Below, piece after piece: positions 17,772 to 25,837 of a stretch of DNA of 64,000 nt (position 1 is its first letter; the number at the start of each line of letters is the position of its first letter). The notes beneath the pieces were generated by a model. That model was not told the DNA's origin. It saw nothing but the letters and a program-made list of their open reading frames with translations, and ran no database searches. This DNA is from JABWAJ01 sp038323375. GTDB taxonomy: Bacteria; Bacteroidota; Bacteroidia; Chitinophagales; Saprospiraceae. The stretch is from assembly GCA_038323375.1 (NCBI GenBank), contig JBBQGV010000007.1:35693-99692 (forward strand). The letters run 5' to 3'. Made by a program: the position numbers and the translations under genes.

Positions 17772-18962
17772 CTAATCTTCAAAAAAGCCGACGCTGCCGC
17801 CGACCCAATCCTTATCCTTGTTGTAACGCACGCCGACCATTTCGCCTTTGCTGAGCCGAATCAGGTTGTTCACCAATTGTGGCCGGGCGGCACCGTCTTC
17901 CCACAGAAACATCATGCGCATTTCGCACTTGGCGGGCGCATTGGGCGTCGGGATCACCGGCGCGTATTCCATTTTGCGTTGAAGGATATAGTTTGAACGG
18001 TCTTCCACCGAATCAAAATCGGACTTAGTCGGGTTGATGATAACCCCCTGGCCGGAGAACGAAAACAGGGGCTTGAGCACGTAGCGATCCAAATCGTCAG
18101 GCGCGGCGTCTAAGTCGCTTAGGAAATAGGATTTCGGTACATAAGGGCTGTCCAACAGCGGCAAAGTATGTTTGCTGATGCGGAAAAACCAATTGGGGTG
18201 ACCCACCCAGTGTGCGTTGATTTCGTCTGTAATCTCAAAACCTCTTGGCAGGTCGTTGCGCTTGTGCAACTCGTCAAAAATGACGCGGTTGTAGATGCGT
18301 TCAATGCCGATTTTTCGCCCGTCTTTTACATAATAAAGGTCTTTGCCTTCTTTGATGACATCGCTGATGCAGACAAACTCCAGGCCAATATCGCGGCGCG
18401 AGATGTAAAAATCAATGGCTGTATTCTGATTGGGCGGATCTACTTCCAACAGCACCACGTTTTCTGGGCGACTGTCGCCAAACATGATTTTGCGAAGCTG
18501 GGCGATGTAATCCTCAGAGGTCATGCCGTCAAAAAGGTGCGTAAAATGGTCCGGGATATTGAAAAATTCCCGGTAGGCCCTCGCGACGGTATCCTGCCAA
18601 AAATACAGCGACGGAAAGCCTTGCAACTCCACCAATTGCGGAAAATAATCCCCGTTTTCATCCTGGCAAATTCCAAAGTCTAACTGAATAAAAGTGGTGT
18701 GGGGCGTTTCGTTGGGCACGTGCAGGTGCGGCGGAATGGCGCTTTCCGACAAGGTTTTAAAATCAGGCCGCATCAGGGTTTTTAGGATATCCTCCGATGC
18801 TGTGATGAGTTTTTCTTTCAGCGCATGGGGCACAAAAACCGGCGTTTCCGCTACCCGGAAATTCGGGCGGTGACCGTAAGTTTCGGTAATGTGATCCAGC
18901 ATGTCTTCGTAGCGCTCGATACGGAATTGCTCGTTGTAGGCTTGGCGATACCTGGCGATCAT
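17772..18962 (-). CDS. Circularly permuted ATP-grasp-like ligase (putative)
   Basis: A 396-residue soluble protein with no signal peptide. It has ATP-grasp-type pieces in permuted order: PQLVELQGFPSLYFWQ and a central NRVIFDEL segment, then a C-terminal YVLKPLFSFSGQGVIINP (nucleotide-binding lobe), a CEMRMMFLW strand, and PQLVNNLIRLS..GGSVGF, as seen in permuted ATP-grasp families such as the glutathionylspermidine-synthase group. Such enzymes form amide bonds through acyl phosphates. It is followed by a small membrane protein and preceded on the same strand by a class I glutamine amidotransferase (19164) and an ATP-grasp protein (20182), so the three may build one amide-linked product. Substrate unknown; the permuted call is from motif reading, not a profile search. 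Confidence 0.6.
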   Translation of the reverse strand: MIARYRQAYNEQFRIERYEDMLDHITETYGHRPNFRVAETPVFVPHALKEKLITASEDILKTLMRPDFKTLSESAIPPHLHVPNETPHTTFIQLDFGICQDENGDYFPQLVELQGFPSLYFWQDTVARAYREFFNIPDHFTHLFDGMTSEDYIAQLRKIMFGDSRPENVVLLEVDPPNQNTAIDFYISRRDIGLEFVCISDVIKEGKDLYYVKDGRKIGIERIYNRVIFDELHKRNDLPRGFEITDEINAHWVGHPNWFFRISKHTLPLLDSPYVPKSYFLSDLDAAPDDLDRYVLKPLFSFSGQGVIINPTKSDFDSVEDRSNYILQRKMEYAPVIPTPNAPAKCEMRMMFLWEDGAARPQLVNNLIRLSKGEMVGVRYNKDKDWVGGSVGFFED

Positions 18963-19163
18963 GCTAATGTAGGTTTTAGTCTATAAAGTTGGCAATCTTT
19001 TTCAGTTGGTAGGTTTGGGCGTACTTCTGATGAAATTCCGTTGTCAGTCAATTTGTGTGCTGTTAGCGCAAAAAATCAATCGTTTATTCATCAACATCTT
19101 GATCCCCGTAAACTCTTGCCTACTGCTGAATGTCAACGCTAAGATTATTTTGTAACCAACGCC

Positions 19164-20012
19164 TTAATATCCGTAAACTCCTGCCAACTGCGCACTGCTG
19201 GCTGTCAACTTTCCCGATAATGCACCCAACGCCCGGCGCAAAAACAGCGGCAGGATGATGTCGTGGGTCAGACCGATTTTTCCGGGATCTTTTAAATGCT
19301 CAATCATTTCAAGGTACTTTTCTTCGCTGTGTTCCAGGGTGATTTTGCGGGAGCGTTCCGGATCGAGAAAATGTTTCAGCATGCCTTCCGAATCGGCTTC
19401 TGGGTGAAATTGCACCCCGAAAATTTCTTCTGAAAAGCGAACCGCCATCAGTGCGCGTTCCAACGCAATGTGCGGACGCTGTTTTTCCAACGCTATAATT
19501 TTTGCGCCCATGTCTTCAAACCGAGCCTCATCCGGCTGCGTTACCTGGAAATCCCGGAAGTCCGCCACATAAAACGGATTTTCTAACCCGTCAAACAGCG
19601 GTTCGTCGTGTCCTTCTTCTGTGATGTGACAGATAAACGTACCAAAAGACACCGATTTGCGGCGGCTTATTGATGCCAGACCAAAATGCAGGCATGCCAT
19701 CTGAAAGGAGTGACAAATCAGGAAAACGTGCTTGCGCGAATTTTCCGGATTCTGGTTCCATTGCCAGACGGCATCCAACCATTTATAATATTTTACATCC
19801 CAGACGCCGTCGCCATCGGTTGGATTGCCCGGGCCGCCTGTGGATATGTAAATGTCGAAACTCAGATCGGGTACTTCCGCCAAACTTCTTACGTCAAATA
19901 CTTCCCATTCTACTACGTCGCCAAACTGGCTGAGAATCTCCTTGATACATCGCATTCCCTGATTGGGGAGACCTTCGTACATATCGAGAATGGCTAATCG
20001 TGCCGTTTCCAT
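19164..20012 (-). CDS. Class I glutamine amidotransferase-like protein
   Basis: A 282-residue cytoplasmic protein with the class I GATase fold. It has an STGGPGNPTD oxyanion-type loop (57-66), a nucleophile elbow FLICHSFQM with Cys100, and GVQFHPEAD giving His203 and Glu205. The catalytic triad therefore appears complete, although the elbow is CHSFQ rather than the usual CxGxQ. Such domains release ammonia from glutamine, or act as gamma-glutamyl hydrolases or transferases. It lies between two ATP-grasp-like genes on the same strand, suggesting it supplies ammonia or trims a product in the same pathway (inference). A roughly 40-bp imperfect copy of its 3' coding end lies just downstream at about 19100-19140. 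Confidence 0.8.
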   Translation of the reverse strand: METARLAILDMYEGLPNQGMRCIKEILSQFGDVVEWEVFDVRSLAEVPDLSFDIYISTGGPGNPTDGDGVWDVKYYKWLDAVWQWNQNPENSRKHVFLICHSFQMACLHFGLASISRRKSVSFGTFICHITEEGHDEPLFDGLENPFYVADFRDFQVTQPDEARFEDMGAKIIALEKQRPHIALERALMAVRFSEEIFGVQFHPEADSEGMLKHFLDPERSRKITLEHSEEKYLEMIEHLKDPGKIGLTHDIILPLFLRRALGALSGKLTASSAQLAGVYGY

Positions 20013-20056
20013 CGTGTGTGTGTTCGTTTATATTCGTGGATATAGTGTGTGTTCAA

Positions 20057-20089
20057 CACGAAAAAGTGCCCCGAAGTTTAGGTCGGGGC
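20057..20089 (-). terminator. Terminator after the ATP-grasp gene
   Basis: On the minus strand a 7-bp GC stem (GCCCCGA with TCGGGGC, loop of 8) is followed by ACTTTTT. It sits about 95 bp after the ATP-grasp stop and 45 bp before the amidotransferase start. The two may therefore be separate transcripts or joined by partial read-through. Confidence 0.7.
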
Positions 20090-20181
20090 GCCTTTCCATA
20101 TATGCTTACTTGTGCTTTAGACTCAAAAGTACAGTTTTGTAACACCCTGATTCTGAAAATGAAAGCCGAAAGGGCGCCCGA

Positions 20182-21231
20182 TTATTTCGTTTTCTTTGCC
20201 GCAGCGGTTTTCGGACTTGCAGCTTTGGCTTCCGCTTTCGGAGCCGCAGCTTTTTTAGCTACTGCTTTTTTTTCCGGTGTCGTGACTGCATTCCCCTGAG
20301 CCGACTGCTGAATGTACGTACCCCAGGTTAAATTGTTTCCACCCGGAACTTGCTCCAGTGCGCGCTCGATGGCGTATTTGGCAGCGTGTTCCACCACCCA
20401 GTCGAAATTCTCCTGCCCCACCGAATTCACATCGGCGTCGGGCGCGGGGTTGCAAAAATCAATGGCGTAGGGAATGCCGTCGCGGATCGCAAATTCAACG
20501 GTATTGAAATCATAACCCAGCGCGTTGTTCAGGCGCAGCACGTAATCCTCCATCGTTTTGATGAGGGAAGCCGGCACGTCGAAGTTTGCTGCATAGCGCA
20601 GGTGGTGTGGGTTGCGCGGCTCGTAGTGCATGATGCGGATGTATTTCCGGCCAATCGAATAGCACCGGAAATAGGCATCAAACTTGATTTCTTCCTGCAA
20701 CATCATCACCAACTGCTCTGTTTCGGCAAATTTGTCGAACAGCTCGTCGGCATTGTTCAGTTTGTAAACGCTTTTCCAGCCCCCGCCGGAGTGTGGTTTC
20801 ATGTAGGCCGGGAAACCGATGTAATCGAAAATGGCTTTCCAGTCGAGCGGAAAAGAGAGGTTGGAAAACGACTCTGCGCTCGTGTCGGTCGGATGATCCC
20901 GCGAAGGGAGCAGCACCGTATTGGGCACCGGCACACCGACCTGCAAGGCCAGGCAGTTGTTGAAAAACTTTTCATCAGCGCTCCACCAGAACGGGTTGTT
21001 GATCACCGCTGTTCCGGTCAGCGCAGCATTTTTTAGGAAAGCGCGGTAGAACGGCACGTCCTGCGAGATGCGGTCAATGATCACTGCATAGTCGGTTGCC
21101 ACGCCCTGGGCAACCATGTTGATGCTTACGGGTTCTGCGATCACCCCGCTCACTTTCATCGCGTTTACCCGATCCACAAAGGCTTTCGGAAAACTGCGTT
21201 CTTGTCCGAATAGGATACCGATCTTCTTCAT
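20182..21231 (-). CDS. ATP-grasp protein with Lys/Ala-rich C-terminal tail
   Basis: A 349-residue protein starting at the ATG at 21231; a TTG 12 bases upstream is less likely. The ATP-grasp core has the order expected of RimK-like ligases: NNPFWWSADEKF, GVPVPNTVLLPS, FPAYMKPHSGGGWKSVYKL (phosphate-binding loop), LMMLQEEI..DAYFRCYSIG, and NTVEFAIRDGIPYAIDFCNP (metal-binding region). Residues about 313-349 form a low-complexity lysine/alanine/proline tail resembling histone H1-like tails. The protein probably ligates an amine to a carboxylate; substrate unknown. It clusters with a class I amidotransferase and a permuted ATP-grasp protein. The tail is unusual for the family and may bind nucleic acid or an anionic polymer (inference). 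Confidence 0.8.
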   Translation of the reverse strand: MKKIGILFGQERSFPKAFVDRVNAMKVSGVIAEPVSINMVAQGVATDYAVIIDRISQDVPFYRAFLKNAALTGTAVINNPFWWSADEKFFNNCLALQVGVPVPNTVLLPSRDHPTDTSAESFSNLSFPLDWKAIFDYIGFPAYMKPHSGGGWKSVYKLNNADELFDKFAETEQLVMMLQEEIKFDAYFRCYSIGRKYIRIMHYEPRNPHHLRYAANFDVPASLIKTMEDYVLRLNNALGYDFNTVEFAIRDGIPYAIDFCNPAPDADVNSVGQENFDWVVEHAAKYAIERALEQVPGGNNLTWGTYIQQSAQGNAVTTPEKKAVAKKAAAPKAEAKAASPKTAAAKKTK

Positions 21232-21336
21232 AGAGGCTTGCAAGTTTGGTTCTGAAAAGTTTTTTTGTGGCGCAATATCTCAAAAACTTTGGAAAAGAAA
21301 TTGGAAAATGAAAAAATCCTTGCCAAAAGGGCTTCA

Positions 21337-21368
21337 TTTGCAAAGCAGCGCCCAATCAACTATCTTTG
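21337..21368 (+). promoter_or_regulatory. Promoter of the DUF433/DUF5615 operon
   Basis: TTTG (21337-21340), a 20-bp spacer and TATCTTTG (21361-21368) match the Bacteroidota sigma consensus TTTG-N19/20-TAnnTTTG. The -7 box ends 17 bp before the DUF433 start codon. Confidence 0.6.
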
Positions 21369-21385
21369 TGAAAACTTAAATTTCT

Positions 21386-21625
21386 ATGCAAAATCCGCTT
21401 TTGACCAGGATTACGCTCAATCCGGAAGTCTGCAAAGGCAAACCTACGATCCGCAACATGCGGTTCACCGTTGCCCAATTGCTGGAATTATTGGCAGGAG
21501 GCATGTCCCAGGAAGAAATTCTGGAAGATTACCCGTTTTTAGAGGTGGAAGATATTTATGCATGTCTATGGTATGCCGCCCAAATCGCCAATACCAAAGA
21601 TATTACGGAAGTAGCCGCCGCTTGA
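21386..21625 (+). CDS. DUF433 antitoxin
   Basis: A 79-residue protein with the DUF433 winged-helix core: ITLNPEVCKGKPTIRNMRFTV, then LLELLAGGMSQEEILEDYP and LEVEDIYACLWYAA. DUF433 proteins are usually antitoxins paired with a DUF5615 PIN-like nuclease and bind DNA to control the operon. The partner starts 4 bp downstream (21630) but is cut by an in-frame stop, so this antitoxin now probably stands alone. Length is complete for the family. Confidence 0.9.
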   Translation: MQNPLLTRITLNPEVCKGKPTIRNMRFTVAQLLELLAGGMSQEEILEDYPFLEVEDIYACLWYAAQIANTKDITEVAAA

Positions 21626-21629
21626 AAGC

Positions 21630-21986
21630 ATGCTTAAATTCATTGTAGATACCCAGTTGCCGCCCCGCTTAGCCCGCTTTCTTTCAGGCAAGGGATATGA
21701 TGCCATTCATACGTCATTTTCTCCTGACGGACACCTTTTTAACGATCAGTATATTGTCCAAATCGCATTGCAGGAAGCCCGCATCATCATTACCAAAGAC
21801 AGTGACTTTCTCGATCACATTCTCACCAAAGGGGCTCCGCCTTAAGTTCTGCTTCTTAAATTCGGCAACATTGGCAATGCTGAATTATTGGCTTATATCG
21901 AGCGTGAACTTTCAAGAATCATGGCTTACTTCGATCAATCAGCCGGATTGGTTGTCTTCAGCAGAACAAACCTAATCCATTATTGA
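21630..21986 (+). pseudogene. DUF5615 PIN-like toxin with an in-frame TAA stop
   Basis: The frame from 21630 encodes a DUF5615 N-terminus (FIVDTQLPPRLARFLS, IITKDSDFLDHI..KGAPP) and stops at TAA 21843-21845. Without any frame change the following codons read VLLLKFGNIGNAELLAYIERE and run to a TGA at 21984-21986. The GAPP-(K)-VLLL.FGNI sequence is the normal DUF5615 continuation, so a single base change (a lysine codon such as AAA to TAA) has split the gene at codon 72 of 118. The N-terminal acidic residues of the PIN-like site are retained, but loss of the last 47 residues should inactivate the toxin. The cognate DUF433 antitoxin upstream is intact. Confidence 0.85.
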
Positions 21987-22057
21987 TCGAACTTTTTTTA
22001 TCAAAACAAGTTTCCACAGCAAGATCATTTTCTCAGATGGGTATTAAAACGGTTTCT

Positions 22058-22065
22058 TACTTTTG
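22058..22065 (+). promoter_or_regulatory. Candidate -7 box of gcvP
   Basis: TACTTTTG fits the Bacteroidota TAnnTTTG box and lies 38 bp before the gcvP start codon. The -33 region is T-rich but lacks a clean TTTG. I see no glycine-riboswitch-like structure in the short leader. Confidence 0.4.
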
Positions 22066-22103
22066 CCAACAGATTTTCCTAACCAAAGATCAGGGTTCAC
22101 AAC

Positions 22104-24998
22104 ATGGATAAGACAGCTTTTTACGACCGGTTTTCAAGCCGGCACATCGGCATCGGGTCGGAAGAACTTCAAGAGATGCTGGCGCTCATTGGCGTGTCGT
22201 CTCTCGACCAATTGATTTACGAAACCGTGCCGGATGCCATCCGGCTGCAAGGAGCGCTGAACATCCCGGAAGCCGTTTCGGAATTTCAATACCTCCAGGA
22301 ACTGAAACAAACGGCTGCTAAAAACCGCGTCTTCAAATCTTATATCGGCATGGGTTACCACGGTACGATTACGCCGTCGGTCATCCTGCGCAATATCTTC
22401 CAGAATCCGGGCTGGTATACCCAATATACCCCTTACCAGGCTGAAATCGCCCAGGGTCGTCTGGAAGCGCTGCTCAATTTCCAGACCATGGTCAGCGACC
22501 TTACGGGGCTGCCCATCGCCAACGCCTCACTGCTCGATGAAGGCACCGCCGCCGCCGAAGCGATGCACATGTTCTACGCGCTAAAAAACAAAAAAGCCAA
22601 AGGCGATGCCGCCAATGAGTTTTTGGTATCCGACAAAACGCTGCCGCAAACCATAGAAATCCTGCAAACCCGCGCCGAACCATTAGCCATCAAAGTTGTG
22701 GTTGGCGACTGGCGCGCGTTCGAGTTTACCGATAAAACTTTCGGTATCCTGCTGCAATACCCCGACCGGGAAGGCGCTGTGGAAGACTACCGTGCGTTGG
22801 CCGAAAAAGCGGCGGCGCAGGAAATTTACGTCACGGTGGCTGCCGATCTGCTCGGTTTGGCCCTGTTGACGCCTCCGGGCGAATGGGGTGCCGACGCCGT
22901 GGTGGGCAATACGCAGCGCTTTGGCGTTCCGATGGGCTATGGCGGGCCGCATGCTGCCTATTTTGCAACAAAAGACGATTTCAAACGCCAGATTCCCGGG
23001 CGCATCATCGGCGTGTCGGTGGATGTTCATGGCAAACCGGCTCTCCGTATGGCCCTGCAAACCCGCGAACAACATATCCGCCGCGAAAAAGCGACCTCCA
23101 ATATTTGTACGGCCCAGGCCCTGTTGTCCATCATGGCAGGCATGTATGCCGCCTGGCATGGCCCGAAAGGCATCCGCGCCATTGCGACCCGGGTGCATAC
23201 GCTGGCGCAGATACTCGACGCCAACCTGAAAAAATTGGGCTATACGCAACGCAACTCCTACTTTTTCGATACGCTTTCCGTGGAAGCCGATGCAGACCTG
23301 CGTAGCAAATTGCACCAATTGGCGGAAGCGGCTGAAATCAACTTTTACTACGGTGCCGAAGGTGTGCAGATCAGTTTGCACGAGGCGACGACGCTGGCCG
23401 ACGTGGAACAGCTTGTTGCTGTTTTTGCGGAAGCAAAAGGCGGCGCGCTGCCCTTCAACAGCAAAGAACCGGGCGCACTTCAACTCCCAGATACCCTGAT
23501 CCGGCAAAGCCCTTACCTGACCCACCCGGTGTTCAACGAAAACCACACCGAAACCAAAATGATGCGCTACATCAAGCGCTTGGAACAACGCGACCTTTCG
23601 CTGACGCACTCGATGATCCCGCTCGGCTCCTGCACGATGAAACTGAATGCAGCAACCGAACTCCTACCCGTGAGCTGGCCGGAATTTGCTGACATCCACC
23701 CCTTTGCGCCGCTGAACCAGACCGAAGGCTATCAGCAGGTTTTCCGCGAACTGGAAGCCTGGCTTTCTGAAATTACCGGATTTGCCGCCTGTTCGCTGCA
23801 ACCCAATTCTGGCGCACAGGGCGAATACAGCGGGTTGCTCGTGATTCGCGCTTATCACGAATCGAGGGGCGAAACGCACCGCAACGTAGCGCTCATTCCC
23901 TCTTCCGCGCACGGCACCAACCCCGCAAGCGCCGTCATGGCCGGTTTTGACGTGGTGGTGGTACAATGCGACGACCACGGCAATATTGACCTGGCCGACC
24001 TTCAGGCGAAAGCCGAACAATACCGCGATCGCCTCGCTGCACTGATGGTGACTTACCCTTCCACGCACGGCGTTTTTGAGGTAAAAATCCGGGAAATCTG
24101 CGACATCATTCATCAATACGGCGGCAAGGTGTATATGGACGGCGCCAATATGAACGCCCAGGTGGGCCTGACCAGTCCGGGCATCATCGGCGCGGACGTC
24201 TGCCACCTGAATTTGCACAAAACTTTCGCCATCCCGCACGGCGGCGGCGGCCCGGGCATGGGGCCTATCTGCGTCAACGAAAGCCTGAAACCGTTCCTGC
24301 CGGGTCACCCATTAGTGAAAACCGGCGGTGAACAAGCTTCCGGCGCTGTTTCTGCGGCACCCTGGGGATCGGCCAGCATCCTGCTCATTTCTTATGCTTA
24401 CATCAAAATGTTGGGTAGCGCAGGCGTTACAGATGCGACAAAATATGCCATCCTGAGTGCCAACTACATCAAAGCGCGCTTAGAAACGGCTTTTCAGGTG
24501 CTGTACGTGGGCGACCTCGGCCGCTCGGCGCACGAACTGATCATTGACCTGAATCCGTTCAAATCTTTAGCCAGCGCGGAAGATGTGGCCAAGCGCCTCA
24601 TGGACTATGGTTTCCACGCCCCGACGTTGTCTTTCCCCGTTGCCGGCACCATCATGATCGAACCGACGGAAAGCGAAAGCAAGGATGAATTGGACCGCTT
24701 TTGCGATGCGTTGCTGCAAATCCGCAAGGAAATAGACGAAATAGCACGCGGCGAATACCCTGCCGACTCGAATGTATTGGTGAATGCACCGCACCCGGTG
24801 GAATTGGTGAGCGCCAATGACTGGACGATGCCGTACTCGCGCGAAAAAGCAGCCTACCCGCTGCCTTACCTGCGTCGCGGCCATAAGTTTTGGGCATCTG
24901 TGGGTCGCATCAACAGCGCGCAAGGCGATCGCAACCTGATCTGCACCTGTCCACCCATCGAACTCTACGCCATGACCGACGACATTGCCACCGGATAA
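22104..24998 (+). CDS. gcvP: Glycine dehydrogenase (aminomethyl-transferring), P protein
   Basis: A 964-residue single-chain P protein of the glycine cleavage system. It decarboxylates glycine on pyridoxal phosphate and passes the aminomethyl group to the lipoyl H protein. Both halves of the fused homodimer-type enzyme are present: the N-terminal half with YHGTITPSVILRNIFQNPGW, and the C-terminal half with the PLP lysine at residue 706 in HLNLHKTFAIPHGGGGPG. Length is typical of bacterial and mitochondrial fused GcvP. The gcvT and gcvH genes are not in the window. The biotin-carrier gene starts 14 bp downstream, so the two are probably co-transcribed. Confidence 0.97.
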   Translation: MDKTAFYDRFSSRHIGIGSEELQEMLALIGVSSLDQLIYETVPDAIRLQGALNIPEAVSEFQYLQELKQTAAKNRVFKSYIGMGYHGTITPSVILRNIFQNPGWYTQYTPYQAEIAQGRLEALLNFQTMVSDLTGLPIANASLLDEGTAAAEAMHMFYALKNKKAKGDAANEFLVSDKTLPQTIEILQTRAEPLAIKVVVGDWRAFEFTDKTFGILLQYPDREGAVEDYRALAEKAAAQEIYVTVAADLLGLALLTPPGEWGADAVVGNTQRFGVPMGYGGPHAAYFATKDDFKRQIPGRIIGVSVDVHGKPALRMALQTREQHIRREKATSNICTAQALLSIMAGMYAAWHGPKGIRAIATRVHTLAQILDANLKKLGYTQRNSYFFDTLSVEADADLRSKLHQLAEAAEINFYYGAEGVQISLHEATTLADVEQLVAVFAEAKGGALPFNSKEPGALQLPDTLIRQSPYLTHPVFNENHTETKMMRYIKRLEQRDLSLTHSMIPLGSCTMKLNAATELLPVSWPEFADIHPFAPLNQTEGYQQVFRELEAWLSEITGFAACSLQPNSGAQGEYSGLLVIRAYHESRGETHRNVALIPSSAHGTNPASAVMAGFDVVVVQCDDHGNIDLADLQAKAEQYRDRLAALMVTYPSTHGVFEVKIREICDIIHQYGGKVYMDGANMNAQVGLTSPGIIGADVCHLNLHKTFAIPHGGGGPGMGPICVNESLKPFLPGHPLVKTGGEQASGAVSAAPWGSASILLISYAYIKMLGSAGVTDATKYAILSANYIKARLETAFQVLYVGDLGRSAHELIIDLNPFKSLASAEDVAKRLMDYGFHAPTLSFPVAGTIMIEPTESESKDELDRFCDALLQIRKEIDEIARGEYPADSNVLVNAPHPVELVSANDWTMPYSREKAAYPLPYLRRGHKFWASVGRINSAQGDRNLICTCPPIELYAMTDDIATG

Positions 24999-25012
24999 AA
25001 CAACAAATAAGC

Positions 25013-25501
25013 ATGACAAACGAATCAGGTTATACCCTCAGCGTGGATGAACGCTTCGAGTTTCAGGAATTGCCCTCCGAGCAGATGGATATTCTTGCCA
25101 TCGGTGAAAAAGGGCAATTCCATATTCTGAAAGACCACCGTTCCTACCACGCCGAAATTGTGGAGTTGGATCTCGCTGCAAAACGCTGTGTGGTGAAGGT
25201 GAACGGCAAAACCCATGAAGTAACCATCGCCGACGCCTACGACCGCCTCGTGAAAGACATGGGGCTTTCGACGGTCGTTCAGCACAAAATCAACGCCATC
25301 CATGCGCCGATGCCGGGGCTGGTGTTTGAAATCGTGGTGCAACCTGGCGACGAAGTCCAAAAAGGCGATCCGTTGCTCATTCTGGAGGCCATGAAAATGG
25401 AAAACGTGCTGAAATCGCCGAGCGACGGGGTGATTAAAAATATATGCGTGGAGAAAGGTGCCCCCGTGGAAAAAGGGCAGTTGTTGGTTGAATTGGCGTA
25501 G
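25013..25501 (+). CDS. Biotin/lipoyl attachment carrier protein
   Basis: A 162-residue protein starting at the ATG at 25013; the open frame extends further upstream inside gcvP without a better start. The C-terminal 70 residues form a biotinyl domain: MPGLVFEIVVQPGDEVQKGD, then LEAMKMEN with the biotin-acceptor Lys128, then GAPVEKGQLLVELA. The N-terminal half (VKVNGKTHEVTIAD) resembles the carrier subunits of acyl-CoA or oxaloacetate/methylmalonyl decarboxylase-type carboxylases. No carboxylase subunit lies nearby, so the partner enzyme is elsewhere. The stop codon is formed by the first bases of a short tandem repeat (25495-25562), so the extreme 3' end may have been altered by repeat insertion. 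Confidence 0.88.
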   Translation: MTNESGYTLSVDERFEFQELPSEQMDILAIGEKGQFHILKDHRSYHAEIVELDLAAKRCVVKVNGKTHEVTIADAYDRLVKDMGLSTVVQHKINAIHAPMPGLVFEIVVQPGDEVQKGDPLLILEAMKMENVLKSPSDGVIKNICVEKGAPVEKGQLLVELA

Positions 25502-25562
25502 GGGGCGACCCTCGCGGTCACCCAACCCGGCGTAGGGGCGACCCTCGCGGTCGCCCAACTAA
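25495..25562 (+). repeat. Two tandem 34-bp GC-rich palindromic repeats
   Basis: Units at 25495-25528 and 25529-25562 share GGCGTAGGGG, CGACCCTCGCGGT and CCCAAC. Each can fold (GGGCGACC with GGTCGCCC). Similar words occur at 361-386. The first unit overlaps the stop codon of the biotin-carrier gene, and the second abuts a remnant of an RNA ligase gene. Confidence 0.65.
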
Positions 25563-25795
25563 AAACAGGCAGCTGGCTGGGTGGCGAATGCGAGGGTTTT
25601 GTGGTGCGGAACGCCCGAAGCTTCCACGTGGACGATTTTGCAAATAACGTCTTGGAATACGTCAGACAAAATCAGGTACAAACCGATGAGCACTGGACAA
25701 AAAAACTGGCAGCGCGTACATTAAGGGTTGCATATCCTGAGCATACCGCTTTGGAAAGACCAAAAAGCAAAAGGCAAAACAAGGTTAAAGATTAA
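25560..25795 (+). pseudogene. C-terminal remnant of an RNA ligase-like gene
   Basis: The frame reads GSWLGGECEGFVVRNARSF, then FANNVLEYVRQNQVQTDEHW and a basic tail. EGFVVR is like nucleotidyltransferase motif IV, and the following V-R-x-N-x-VQT-x-HW segment resembles the end of RNA ligase family proteins. The N-terminal catalytic part with the KxxG lysine is absent. The fragment begins directly after tandem GC-rich repeats and has no good start, so it is a truncated relic. A GTG at 25601 could in principle start a 64-residue peptide, but I see no reason to believe it is expressed. Confidence 0.5.
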
Positions 25796-25837
25796 AGCAG
25801 GTAACAAAATCCCATTCCTTCCGTAAAACCGATCAAT

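Noticed and set aside
22000..22103. Possible glycine riboswitch upstream of gcvP
   Set aside because: The leader is too short and no paired aptamer-like stems are visible.
22683..23609. 308-codon minus-strand open frame inside gcvP
   Set aside because: Antisense shadow of a GC-rich conserved gene; no recognisable motif.
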